NCBI GenBank assembly: GCA_004026145.2
Contig: CP034992.1
Coordinates: 15,355,205-15,419,204, forward strand
From: Takifugu bimaculatus
Taxonomy: Eukaryota > Chordata > Actinopteri > Tetraodontiformes > Tetraodontidae
Length of the DNA: 64,000 nt
Reading direction: 5' to 3'
A program made the translations under genes and the position numbers. Of this stretch, positions 32,361 through 43,930 are shown one piece after another. The notes below the pieces were generated by a model. It did no database searches. It saw nothing but the letters and a program-made list of their open reading frames with translations, and was not told the origin of the DNA. Positions within the stretch are counted from its first letter, which is position 1, and each line of letters opens with the position of its first letter.

Positions 32361-33032
32361 TTGTACATGTGTTGAGATTCTCCCAAGAGACATGGTTGTG
32401 TGTCTTTGTAGGTGTGTGTTGAATTATGGAAGAGAATGAGACTAAATAATATATTTTTTACTTAAAAAGAATAAAGGTAAATGCTTAGGTTAATTTTAGA
32501 GTAATGTTGATTTATGACTCCCCCTAAATGATGCATGCACAGTCAAAATATAAAATAAATGAATTTTATTTCACTTAATATTTAATATACAAATAAACCC
32601 TGGAGATGCAGGAGAAGCAATGGGTTGAGTGATCTAAAATGTGCTTTGCTCTGGTTGCAGTAACTCCATTTTATTTTCTAAATGTGCAAGGAACATTGAT
32701 TAATTTTTCTACAGGGCTCAAAGAGTGAGAGAAAGAGAGATTGCACGGATACGAAATAAGTATAAATGTATAGCGTTCATGCTGGTGGTGCCTTTAGGAT
32801 CAAAAAAGTAGATAGTTAAAAAGTGGCATTTTGTTGATGTATTTACCGCAGTGCTGTGGAGGCCACACCTGTCCTCATCACACCCAGCCGACAAGCTTAA
32901 ATTGGACCTGTTTTAATATTAAACATATATCAATATTTTCAATTTGTGTGTATGTGCTTTACTTCGATTATTACGGAATCATCTGTTTGTAAAACAGACT
33001 TTCACCAAACTATACATTTGTATAGTTATTGT

Positions 33033-33066
<34 letters not shown>

Positions 33067-33229
33067 AAAGAGAAAGAGAGAGAGACTTTTATTTAACTTT
33101 TAACACCACTTTTTACAATAATAAATAGAATAAAACATATATTAAAAAATCACTCCATCATCGTATGAGGTAGTTTGAGCTGTCTCTGCTCTGTCAGTGA
33201 ACGTAGGACACCTTCATGTCCCTACAGTC
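32361..33229. other. Unique non-coding sequence with a (GT)n repeat
   Basis: No gene seen. A (GT)n microsatellite lies at 33035-33065 and is followed by GA-rich sequence. Confidence 0.5.
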
Positions 33230-34855
33230 GGTAATGTATTGCGTCACTTCCTGTCTTCTCAATCGTTCGTTGGTTGCTCTGTGCACGGTGTGTTGTATTC
33301 AATTTAATTAAAATTGAACACTTGGGACATTCTAGTCACCTGATAACAGTGAGAAATAACCCATATTAAACAAATACAGGGCTCCGCCGATTATCAGCGT
33401 TAGCATGGCCTCACCATCTGTTTCACCCGGTGTCTTTGTCTGTTCAGCTTGTGAAATGTTTAGTTACTCCTCTGCCTCCTTTAGTGAAGGGAATAGGTGC
33501 AGAAAGTGTAGTTTATTTACGGCTATGGAGGCGAGACTTAGTCAGCTTGAGACGTGGTTCCACAGCTTGGAGTTAGCTGGAGTTGCGTCAGGTTGCCAGG
33601 AGAAGCTAGCTGCTGCAGAGCCGCCTAGCATAGCTACAGCTAGCAGTCCCCCTCAGTGTCTATTAGTTTACAAAAAGGCTAGAACAGCTTATTTTTCTTC
33701 TTTAATTGAGGAAAATAAGAACAACCCCAGGTTTCTTTTCAACACTGTGGCCAAATTAACCAAGAGTCAAAGTGTTTTAGATCCCCGTATCCTTATTCCA
33801 TTAGTGGTGAAGACTTCATGAACTTCTTCTAGCTATCATAGAAAAAGCTAACCAGGCCATCCCAACAACTGGACCATCACCAGATGTGCTTACTGTGGGA
33901 ACATACAGGTTCTCCAATGAGCCTTTAAACTCATTTAGCCCTATATATTTTTCTGAGGCGTCATTGTTAATTCAGAAATCCAAGTCCACCACGTGTCTTT
34001 TAGACCCCATCCCAACACACCTGTTGAAGGATGTTTTACCATTGATAGACAGCTCTATATTGGACCAGATCAATTGTTCTTTAGTGACAGGTTATGTAGC
34101 CCGGTCCTACAAGGTGGCAGTGATTAAGCCGTTGCTTAAAAAACCATCACTAGTTCCTGATTTCTTAGCAAATTATCGGCCGATATCCAACCTTCCTTTT
34201 ATCTCTAAAATTCTTGAGAAGGTGGTGGTGACTCAGTTACTGGAGCACCTGCAGAGAAACAGCCTGTTTGAGATGTTTCAGTCAGGCTTTAGAGCTCATC
34301 AAAGCACAGAAACAGCACTTTTTAAAGTTACTAATGATCTTCTCATAGCTTCAGATCATGGACTGGTCTCTATGCTGGTTCTGCTGGACCTCAGTGCTGC
34401 TTTTGATACAGTTGATCACAGCATCCTTTTACAGAGACTGGAACATGTGATTGGGATTAAAGGGACAGCACTAGACTGGTTTAGATCATATTTATCTGAT
34501 AGATACCAGTTTGCTCATGTCCATGGTGTTCCCTCCTCATACAGTAGGGTTATCCATGGAGTTCCTCCAGGTTCTGTACTTGGACCAATCCTCTTCACCT
34601 TGTACATGCTTCCCTTAGGAAACATTATTCGGCAGCATGGGATACATTTTCATTGTTATGCTAATGACACTCAGTTTTATCTATCCATGAAACCAGAGGA
34701 GACAGAGAAGTTAGTGAAGCTTCAGACCTGTCTTAAAGACATAAAGTCCTGGATGTCTTCAAACTTCCTCCTCCTTAACTCAGGAAAAACTGAGGTCATG
34801 GTGTTTGGTCCTGAACCTCTCAGGGAGAGATTAGATCACATGATCACTCTAGATC
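33230..34855 (+). mobile_element. L2-A LINE, 5' end present, internally deleted
   Basis: The 5' UTR starts with GGTAATGTATTGCGTCACTT. ORF1 begins at 33405 (MASPSVSPGVFVCSACEM), with both CxxC pairs, and is open for 84 codons before a join at about 33655 into the linker between endonuclease and RT (CLLVYKKARTAYFSSLIEEN). The esterase and endonuclease parts are missing. The RT follows, and the copy stops at 34855 at a run of 20 G. Confidence 0.8.
33886..34855 (+). pseudogene. L2-A reverse transcriptase, longest open copy
   Basis: Open for over 320 codons. STTCLLDPIPTHLLKDVLP precedes the fingers (PLLKKPSLVPDFLANYRPIS), then GFRAHQSTETALFKVTNDL, LLDLSAAFDTVDHS (motif A), GVPPGSVLGPILFT (motif B, glutamine changed to proline) and HCYANDTQFYLSMKPEE (motif C with YAND instead of YADD), followed by the motif D/E region (SWMSSNFLLLNSGKTEVMVF). 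Two catalytic-site changes make it inactive despite the open frame. Confidence 0.85.
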
Positions 34856-34875
34856 GGGGGGGGGGGGGGGGGGGG
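34856..34875 (+). repeat. Run of 20 G at an element junction
   Basis: Uninterrupted G run exactly between the truncated L2-A RT and the sequence leading to the hAT remnant. It could form a G-quadruplex or be a gap/assembly artefact. Confidence 0.95.
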
Positions 34876-35770
34876 ACGCCCGGCCTCCGGGCCGTATACG
34901 GCTGGTAGACCATTTCTACCAGCTGGCAACGCAATAAGATTTTTATATTTTACATGTGCACTTATACAGTGGGACCGTTCGCTAAACTCCGCGAGCTGCG
35001 AGTAGCAGCGGTAGCGTATTTTTGCCTTTCGTATCCTGAAATTTCTTTCGTAACAAGAGGAAATATTTTCCCGTTTTCTGAGATAAAACAGACGGTTATG
35101 TTATGTCCGAGTCAAGGTCAGGGTCAGTGAACACAAATTGATGCATCATGGCGACTGTCAAGAAAAGGAAGGTGGATGCAGAATGCCGTGTATTCCAGGA
35201 GAAATGGACAAATGATTTTTTCTTTGTTGAAGTAAAAGGCAAGCCAGTGTGCCGAGTTTGTGGCGAGGCGCTGGAAGTGATGAAAAAGGCAAATCTCGAG
35301 CGCCATTACAGCTGGAAACACGCTAAACTCGACGAGTTGAAAGGACAGATGCGTTTGGATAAAATTAACGCTCTTCGTCGGAGTTTGGAGGCTCAACAAG
35401 CAGCTTTCACACGACCATGTACAGACAGAGAGAATATTACGCGTGCAAGTTTTGTGGTGAGTGAATTAATAGCCACGAAGCTGAAACCTCACACCGAAGG
35501 AGAGTTCGTGAAGGAGTGCCTCGTAGCCGCCGCTGAGGCGCTCGCGCCGGAGAAAGTAAAATAGTTTCAAAGCGTGAATTTTTTTTCGTGAATAACTATT
35601 GAACTAAGACATATATTGTTATGATTCCAGTGGCTAACGGTATGTTTTTATGGTCAAGGAATCTAAATATGTAGTCAAAGTATATGTGGGACTAATATTT
35701 ATGGTGGAAATCACAATATGCCAGGAATTGTTGCGCTTGGCGGAGGTCTGCGCTCTCCGAGTGCTTTCTA
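34876..35770 (+). mobile_element. hAT-type transposon remnant
   Basis: Holds an N-terminal transposase ORF (35148-35564) without the catalytic part. After the ORF an AT-rich segment leads to GCTTGGCGGAGGTCTGCGCT and CTCCGAGTGCTTTCTAGTT, which I know only as a frequent fish repeat end. The left side starts with CGCCCGGCCTCCGGGCCGTA, an imperfect GC-rich palindrome. No matching terminal inverted repeats could be paired, so the limits are approximate. Confidence 0.5.
35148..35564 (+). pseudogene. hAT-like transposase N-terminus with BED-type zinc finger
   Basis: 138 codons. A basic start (MATVKKRKVDAECRVFQEKW) is followed by CRVCGEALEVMKKANLERHY and an H of WKHA, giving a C2H2 (BED-like) finger at residues 42-66. 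A helical part follows (RASFVVSELIATKLKPHTEG, FVKECLVAAAEALAPEK). The pattern is that of the N-terminus of hAT-derived proteins of the GTF2IRD2/ZBED kind. The RNase H-like catalytic domain and dimerisation region are missing; a full protein would be about 600 residues. The ORF itself is clean, which suggests either recent origin or a non-autonomous family carrying it. Confidence 0.65.
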
Positions 35771-36060
35771 GTTATTATTAATGTCTTTATCTTTCTTTCT
35801 TTTAATTTATTTTCTTGATTATCTTGTTGTATTGCAGTTTTTGTGAGTAGAGGCCTCGAACAGGCCCTTACGGGTCTCTTGCCTCAACTCTGCACCTCTT
35901 TTTTTATTGTTTTGTATGATCATGTAAACATATTTTACTTGTTTGTCATTTTATTCTATTTTTTTGGTGTGCTAAATAAATAATTCAAACTCAAATGCAG
36001 CAATCATGAGACTTAGTAACACAGTGGTTATAGACTTTTTTTTCGTCTTTTTTTTGCATC
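35771..36060. other. Possible LINE 3' tail and non-coding sequence
   Basis: Ends in CTAAATAAATAATTCAAACTC at about 35985, which resembles the 3' end of a LINE copy. No coding sequence. Confidence 0.3.
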
Positions 36061-37470
36061 CCTAGGTATGTGTTCATCATAGTATGGCCCTCGGAGGACT
36101 TTATAAAAATTGAAATGGCCCTCAAGGCCCTGGGTTCTAGTCATAAATAAACTGGTGTCATCTATGCTGTGGCATCACCTGGCATATGTGGACCTCCCCC
36201 CAAACCTGTTGTCCAGGATACAGGTGGCCATGGTTGATTTTTTTCTAGGACCGTCTGCATTGGATATCAATGTCCTTTTTCTGCCGAGGGAGGAAGGAGG
36301 GCTTGGCTTGGTCCACCTGGGGAACAGAGAAGCAATGTTCAGGCTCCAGTTTGTCCAAAGGCTGCTGTGTGGTCCATTGGATCTGGTCTGGAGAACTGTG
36401 GCTCAAGCTGTGTTGAGGTGATGTAGTGGAATGGGGTTGGCAGCACACATGTTTCTAATGGACCTAAGAGGGGTCAGAATGGATTAACTCCCAGGGTTTT
36501 AACATAGACTATTTAAGGTATGGAGGTTGTTTACACAGGGAAGACAGGCCACCTGCAACTCCGTTTTCTGGCTTCTGGAGGAGCCGGTGATCTATGGGAC
36601 CTGTTTCAGGTGTGAGACAGGACCACAGCTGGCCCAGAAAATGTGTGAGGCTGGTGTCATCACACTGGGGCAGTTGATGAACGTGTGTGGCCCCCGGTTG
36701 GACAATGCAGCAGCACTGGCTCGGCACGCAGGTGTGAGATCAGGCGAGGGTCCTGAACCAGCTGCTCGGTGGGTGGAGACATCTACTGACAGCCAGTGAG
36801 CTGGAGCTGATAAGTGAGTTCTGCAAAGAACGGAAACCAGCCAATGATGACGACCCTTTTCCGGACATGAGGCTAACACCTGTGTTGGGGAATGTTCCTG
36901 ACTTGCAGTTGCTCTTGAATAACATGCAACTCTACTTAAGCTCCTTGACAGGAAGGCTTATGTACAACACACTAGTCAAGGTTCTGAACCAACGCAGCCT
37001 GATGGGCCGGGTTGACACCACATGGAGAACGCAACTGGCCCTCACAGAGACTCAGAGGCCAAAGTGGAGGTCCCTGTACAAGCCACTTCTGACCCGGGGG
37101 GGCTTCACCGGGCCATTGCAGTCAACAGGTTCTTATCAAACATCAACCCAAACATCAGTGCTGAGTGTCCATTCTGTGACCACAGATAGACGGTGTTCCA
37201 CTGTTTCTCCGAGTGTGGTCGCCTCTCTGTGCTGTTCTTGCTTAGAGGTCATGCAAAACTGGCCGCCTACGTTAGCAAGAGGAACAAAATAGGTGGATCT
37301 CTGGACTGCAATCTTCAGACCATGTTCTCTAGGATGGTCAAAGCTCAAATATAAATGGACTTTAATTTTTACCGAGCAACGAACAATATTGAGGAGTTTA
37401 AGAGCACATGGTGCCTCAAAGATGAACTATGTCTGGTGGAGGACGAGGAGCTGGTCTTTGGAGGTCTCCT
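36061..37470 (+). pseudogene. Tx1-like LINE ORF2, C-terminal part
   Basis: Plus-strand fragments with VLVINKLVSSMLWHHLAYVD, VDFFLGPSAL, LPREEGGLGLVHLGNREAMF and RLQFVQRLL, then from 36867 RLTPVLGNVPDLQLLLNNMQ and YNTLVKVLNQRSLMGRVDT. These match the long post-RT region of Tx1-type (L1-related) LINEs of fish. Compare VVNNLVATLLWHCLEPSSSL at 53.9 kb on the minus strand. At least two frameshifts occur (36420-36530, 36780-36870). RT and endonuclease are absent. Confidence 0.75.
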
Positions 37471-38089
37471 CAACTGAATGTTGTTTTATTTTTGTTTGGA
37501 TCATGTTTTTGTTTTTGTAAAAATGCCAAATTGAATTCAGTTTTTGAAAAATCAAATCTCTCTCTCTTTCTCTCTCCTTGTGTGTATGAACTGACTTACA
37601 TGGCACATTATTATTATGTCAGATGAAGAAGACTGATTAAGGCAGCTGAACTTCTGTTACTAAAGAAATCATAATAATAATAAAACCCATCTCTTTTAAC
37701 CGGAACATCTTTTTGAAGACATTGAAGCACACTACTTCTTTCAGTCTGACGCTGCTGCAGTTTTGTAGGCTTACAACAGCCTCATGGCATCTAGTCCTTC
37801 AATGAATGAATTTATTTAAGTGTATCCAAAGTGAAATATGTTTTAGCAATCAAGTCTGAGAGACAAATGGACAGTCTGACAAGAACAATTCATTCCAACA
37901 AATTGGGCAGTCTGCTGGAAACCCTTTTACATGATGAAAAGGAGCAAAACTTCTGAAAGTTTTCTGAAAGTCTTTATTCAAACCATCAACACATAAAAAA
38001 TAATTAGTCTTCAGCACATGAGCAGCATCCTCATCACCACTTTGAGTTTCTCAAAATAAAATTTCTATTTCTGAAATCAAGCTCCTCAA
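37471..38089. other. Unassigned non-coding sequence
   Basis: AT-rich; contains a short CT run (37556-37578). No ORF with recognisable content. Confidence 0.4.
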
Positions 38090-38833
38090 TATCTGCGTGA
38101 CTTGCTAAACAAAAACTGCAAAATTTTTCGACAATAAAAGGTTCTTGGCATCCCGCAAGTGAGCAGCCCCCATATTATCTGCAGGCATGCGCCAAACAGT
38201 ACCTTTGACATAAAGCAAAAGACTTTGTACAGATAAACCTGTGATCTGCTCAAGATCTTTATTCAGAATCTTCAAAACATTACTATAACCATGCTGTTCT
38301 TACCGAGGCAACAGCTACACAGTCATTTTCTTCCAAAACATTCTGAATGATTTCTCTAATGTTTTTATGAGAATATTCTACAAGGTCAAGTAACTCATCG
38401 ATTGTTTCCTGTATTGCTGAATTTGAAACATGCAAAATGGTTTGAATGTGGAGCAATAAAAATCTCAACTCATTTGCAATCGCGTCATCTCTTTTAAGAG
38501 GTTTGGCTTCAAGCATTAATTCGTTTGAGGGTGATTCCTATCAGTATTATTTATAGCATTGTTCTCACATCCATTCTTGATTAATTGATTAAATTCAACC
38601 TTGTAAAGCCTGCACCAGACACACAAGCTGTGTCTTGTCTTTTGATTGTAGGGGGAAGATTTAAAAGAAATCAGGCATGAAAAGTTTGGTGCAACTGTGG
38701 GATGTGCTCCGATAATTTCCGCACAGCACACCACAAAATTCATGATTCTCTCTGACCACCGATCGAGAGTTGAATCCTCAGTCAGAATCCAACAAAATGC
38801 ATAAGCTAACAAAATGAAGAAGGATAGCAACAA
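38090..38833 (-). pseudogene. Decayed coding region of an unnamed repeated fish gene family
   Basis: Three consecutive minus-strand stretches look coding. At 38833-38516, 105 codons include a HSLCVWCRLYKVEFNQLI zinc-finger-like segment. At 38528-38303, a possible exon (AG before, GTAAGA after) encodes NELRFLLLHIQTILHVSNSA and IQETIDELLDLVEYSHKNIR. At about 38290-38110, LKILNKDLEQITGLSVQSLL and VKGTVWRMPADNMGAAHL run to a stop. The helical LxxHIQ...VS.SAIQ block followed by a KGTV...ADN.GAH block is a pattern I associate with multicopy, probably transposon-derived fish proteins of unknown function. I cannot name the superfamily. The copy is broken in at least two places. Confidence 0.45.
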
Positions 38834-40880
38834 CCGAGAAACTCAACACGAAATATGGAAGAGGACATGCCAAGAGAGGGACTTATCGTTGTCTGGGGAC
38901 TGTTCTTGAAATAAAATTAAAAACTACTGTCAAAATCCTGGAGCAAGTGCAATTACGCATGTTTTCATTCACGCCTGCTTCCTGATCGGCTACATACTCC
39001 TCCACGTCACAATTCATGGAATCCTGACTTGGGAGGTGTTGATTCTCCCCCACACACATGAAGATCGGTGTATATTTAACAAATTTAATGTCTATGCTTG
39101 TAAGGTCCGACTGCGTTCAGAACAAATTCACTATTGACACACCCTAGACCACAGGATAATCTTCTAGGACAATCGTATAAGATATAAGCTAATCACGTTC
39201 TTGCTATCCTTGGATGGGAGGGTGAGAAATTGGACAAAAACAGTCCTATTATATTTACAGTGTGTGAAAAAAAACAACCTCTTAAGGTGGAGTCCAGGCA
39301 CAGTGGAGTTAACATAGGAGCCAGAATTAGCTTACTAGCATTAAAGAGGATGGGTTTTTTTTAAATAAGAAAAGTTAATAATGCATCAAATAAACTGTAA
39401 AAGACTCAGCACACGCAGTTTCAATGTAGCAACAACTGGAGGCAACCTCTGTTCGCTCTGTGCTCTCCCATGCAAGGTTAAATTCAGCTTAAAACAAAAC
39501 AAATGTTTCTGGGTCAACTCTCTTTGAGCACATCAGACAGACGTGTTGCTTATGCAGCATCCCTTTAATGACATCAGAAAATGGACTCTGCAGGCACACT
39601 TTACAGCTTAAAGCGGTCTTTTTAAAAGCTTAGATTAAGCTCCTTTGTGACAGTGAGAGACAACAGTACATTATAATAGGGCGGGGGTACAATTATGCCC
39701 CCTATTCAGCTGATAGCTAGACAATTGCCACTCACTCAACAGATTAAACCATCATAAGGCTTTTGATTCAGTGTAAACATAGCCAAATGGAAGTTTTACT
39801 TTCCTCTCTGATATAATCCCACTTATTTTCTCCCTGCTGTTTGCATAATGACTGAGTACCCTTCTATTCTCTAAATGCTATAATGTATGTTAATGGATCA
39901 ATCTGTGTTTCTATCCAGAGCATATAGCTAAGCTAAAATCACTGAGAGGATTGTAGCTGTAAATGTCACCTCCTCCCCAAGCAGGATTCTTCAAAGAAAA
40001 AAAAACGGCGCTATTGTTTTACGCAACACTGTGCTGAAAAAGCTGGAATACAAACAGAGGAGGAAATTCAGGATGGAAGAGACGAGTCATCATGTTTGTA
40101 AGATGCTTATTGTTTGTTGAACAGAGACAAAGCATTCTGTCTGCACTTTGAGCACGGATTAACCACATGGAGTCTTCCTCCATGGTCTTCAGTTGCAGTT
40201 CATCGTTGAATTCTGTAGACCCAAGATACAGGACTTACACTTCAGACATAATACAATTTTAAACATTGCAAAATTTTAATGACACTGAAAACACAGTTGT
40301 ATTGATTACAATACAAAATATTCATGACAGAAGGCAATGAAAATCCAGGCACAACAAAATTTCTACAGGAAATGAAACCGAGTGACCCGACAAACAGAAA
40401 ATAACAATCATATAGTTCCACATATAGACCAGAGATTTACTTGAGAACTTTAGAAGTCATCATCCTTTTCCTACAGCTTTGATAAAGGGTTATATCAGAG
40501 GGATATTACTGTAACATATGACACATTATGTCATTACAGGACCGACCTGTCCAATGTTTTAATTTCTGACATAATTCTGAAGTCAAAAAGCAGACTGCTT
40601 TGTAGACACATGAAAGACAATCTATTAACAGGGATCAGATTTAAGATGGGAATTGAATGCATTGCACCAGTGATTGCTTGCTTTTACAAACAGGCTCAGC
40701 TCATTTAACTTCAGAATATTTTTCTTATGAAACCCTTGATTTTTACAAATGCAAGGAATGCACTCATTAACTGAGCATTTGGCTTCAACCTAGCAAGTGG
40801 ATAAGTGCTCAAAATAAAATGGAAAGGAATTAGAGAGGACCAAATGCTCCACATATACTCGACTGAACTTTATTGAAGTT
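38834..40880. other. Unique non-coding DNA, no gene recognised
   Basis: About 2 kb of AT-rich sequence without long ORFs or repeats that I recognise. Confidence 0.5.
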
Positions 40881-40881
40881 C

Positions 40882-43800
40882 CATCCATCTATCCATCCAT
40901 CCATCCATCCTCTACCGCTTATCCGGGGTCGGGTCACAGGGGCAGCAGCCCAGAAGAGAAGCACAGACTTCCCTCTCCCCAGCTACTTCTTCCAGCTCGT
41001 CCAGGGGGATCCCCAGGCGTTCCCAGACTAGTCGAGAGACATAGTCTCTCTAATGTGTCCTGGGTCCCGGGGCCTCCTACCGGAGGGACATGCCCTGAAG
41101 ACCTCACCAGGGAGGTGTCCAGGGGGCATCCTAACTAGATGCCCAAGCCACCTCATCTGGTTCATCTCAACGCGGAGGAGCAGCGGCTCGACTCCGAGCT
41201 CCTCCCAGATGGCAGAGCTTCCCACCCTATCTCTAAGGGAGAGCCCAGCCACCGTACAGAGGAAGCTCATTTCGGCCGCTTGTACCCATGATCTTGTTCT
41301 TTTGGTCATGACCCAAAGGTCATGACCATAGGTGAGGGTAGGAACGAAGATCGACCGGTAAATTGAGAGCTTCGTCTTTTGGCTCAGCTCTCTTTTCATC
41401 ACTATGGACCACCTGTCGATCTCCTGCTCCATTCTTCCCTCACTCGTGAACAAGACCCCGAGGTACTTGAACTCCTCCACTTGGGGCAGGATCTCCTCCT
41501 TGACCCGGAGAAGGCACTCCACCTTTTTCCGGTTGAGAACCATGGCCTCAGATTTGGAGGTGTTGATTTTCATCCCAGCTGCTTCACACGCGGTGGCGAA
41601 CCGATCCAGTGATCATTGGAGATCACGGGCCGATGACGCCAAGAAGACCACATCATCTGCAAAGAGCAGAGACCTGACCCTGAGGTCACTAAACCGGACC
41701 CCTCAACACCATGAAATTCTGTCCATAAAAGTCACGAACAGAATCAATGACAAAGGGCAGCCCTGGCGGAGACCAACCCTCAACGAAAATGAGTTCGACT
41801 TACTGCTAGCAATGCGGACCAAACTCTGGCACCGATCGTACAGGGAGTGGACGGCCCGTATCAGGGGGCCCGACACCCCATACTCTCGGAGGATCCCCCA
41901 CGGGACCTCCCGAGGGACATGGTCAAATGCCTTCTCCAAGTCCACAATACACATGTGGACTGGTTGGGCAAACTCCCATGCACCCTTGAAGACCCTGCTG
42001 AGGATGTAGAGCTGGTCCTCCGTTCCATGTCCAGGACGAAAACCACATTGCTTCTCCTGAATCCGAGGTTCGACTATCCGGCGGAGCCTCCTCTCCAGTA
42101 CCCCTGAATAGACCTTACCAGGGAGGCTGAGGAGTGTGATCCCCCTATAGGTGGAACACACCCTCTGGTCCCCTTTCTTAAAAAGAGGGACTACCACCCC
42201 AGTCTGCCATTCCAGCGGCACCACCCCCGATGTCCACGCGATGTTGCAGAGTTGAGTCAACCATGACAGCCCTACAACATCCAGAGCCTTAAGGAATTGT
42301 GGGCAGATCTCATCCACCCCGGGGCCTTGCCACCGAGGAGTTTTTTGACTACCTCGGCAACTTCAGCCCCGGAGATATGAGAGCCTGTCCCCAGGTCCCA
42401 GGCCCTGCTTCCTCACTGGAAGACGCGTTGGTGGGATTGAGGAGGTCTTCGAAGTATTTCTTCCACCGATCCACAACATCCCGATCTGAGGTCAGCAGCA
42501 CATCATCGCCACTATACACAGTGTTGACAGTGCACTGCATCTCCTTCCTCAGACGCCGGATGGTGGTTCAGAACATATTCGAAGCTGTCCGGAAGTCATT
42601 CTCCATAGCCTCACCGAACTCTTCCCATGCCCGGGTCTTTGCCTCGGCAAATGCCGTAGCTGCACTCCATTTGGCCTGCCGGTACCTATCTGTTGCCTCA
42701 GGAGTCCCACAGGCCAGTAAGGCCCGATACGACTCCGTCTTCAGCCTGACGGCATCCCTTCCCCGGGACATGGTCAAAGCTCTCCCAGAGGTGTGAGTTG
42801 AAGCTTCTTCTGACAGGAGACTCTGCCAGGAGTTCCCAGCAGACCCTCACAATACATTTGGGTCTGCCAGGTCTGTCCGACATCCCCACTATCGGAGCCA
42901 ACTCACCACCAGGTGGTGATCAGTTGACAGCTCTGCCCCTCTCTGTCCGGAACATGTGGCTGCAAATCCGATGACACAATCACAAAGTCGATCATCGATC
43001 TGCAGCCTAAGGTGTCCTGGTGCAAAGTGCACATGTGAACGCCTTTATGCCTGAACAAGGTGTTCGCTATGGACAATGTGAGAGAAGCACAGAAGTCCAA
43101 CAACTAAACACCACTCGGGCTCAGATCAGAGAGCCATTCTTCCCAATCACACCTCTCCAGGTCTCACTGTCGCTGCCAACATGATCAATGAAGTCACCCA
43201 GGAGGATGAGGGAGCCACCAGAGGGAGCACTCTCCAGCACTCCCACTAAGGACTCCAAAAAGGGTGACCTGCTGTTTGGACCATAGGCCCAAACAACCGT
43301 CAGGATTGGTCCCCCCACCCAAAGCCGAAGTGAGGCTACCCTCTCATTCACTGGGGTAAACTCCAATATACAAGCACTGAGCTGGGGAGCAACAAGAATT
43401 GTCACCTCTGCTTGTCGCCTCTCACCATCGGCAACTCCAGAGTGGTAGAGAGTCCAACCCCTCTCGAGAAGACTGGTTCCAGAGCCCTTGCTGTGCATCG
43501 AGGCAAGGCCGACTATATTTAGTCGGAACTTCTCAACCCCGTGCACCAGCTCGGGCTCCTTTCCCACCAGAGAGGTGACATTCCATGTCCCCTAGAGCCA
43601 GTTTATCCGGATCAGACCGCCAAGGTCCCTGCCTTCGGCCGCTAACCAACACACAATGCACCCGACTCCCTTGGCCCCTTCTGCAGGTGGTGAGCCCACA
43701 GGAAGGGGTCCTATGTTACCCTTTTCGGGATGTGCCTGGCCGGACTCCATGGGCAGAGGTCTGGCAACCAGGCGCTCACCAACGTGCCCCACCCCCAGGC

Positions 43801-43930
43801 CTGGCTCCAGGAGGGGGCCCGGTGACCCGTATCCGTGCAATGGAAACTTAGGACCAATGTTTTTAACCTCGTCATAAGGGGATCTTGGGCTACGCTTTGT
43901 CTGGTCCCTCACCTAGGACCAAGTTATTAA
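40882..43930 (-). mobile_element. Rex3/RTE-like LINE, nearly full length
   Basis: On the minus strand the element runs from about 43930 to a GGATAAGCGGTAGAGGATGG end followed by (GATG)n at 40882-40910. Rex3 elements of fish are known for a 3' end made of GATG-type repeats. It carries a leader, an endonuclease and an RT, all frameshifted. A second, 5'-truncated copy is at 62710-63722. Confidence 0.8.
41028..43567 (-). pseudogene. Rex3/RTE-like endonuclease-reverse transcriptase
   Basis: In order on the minus strand: endonuclease (FRLNIVGLASMHSKGSGTSL, LILLGDFIDHVGSDSETWRG) at 43567-43121; a linker rich in KTESYRALLACGTPEATDRY-type sequence at 42901-42568; RT from 42317 (TYRGITLLSLPGKVYSGVL, CGFRPGHGTEDQLYILSRV, CIVDLEKAFDHVPR for motif A, LRVGLRQGCPLSLILFV for motif B); motif C LLFADDVVFLASSARDLQ at about 41685-41633; and a C-terminal domain (INTSKSEAMVLNRKKVECLL, FKYLGVLFTSEGRMEQEI) at 41573-41028. 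The catalytic FADD is intact. At least four frameshifts or stops break the ORF; a 27-bp-scale deletion is visible near DRWSIVMKREL compared with the copy at 63.2 kb. Confidence 0.85.

Noticed and set aside
2842..34855. L2-A internal deletions as products of RNA splicing before insertion
   Set aside because: I looked for GT...AG at the junctions near 3885, 33655 and 4429 and did not find consistent intron borders; junction positions also differ between copies. Template jumping fits better.
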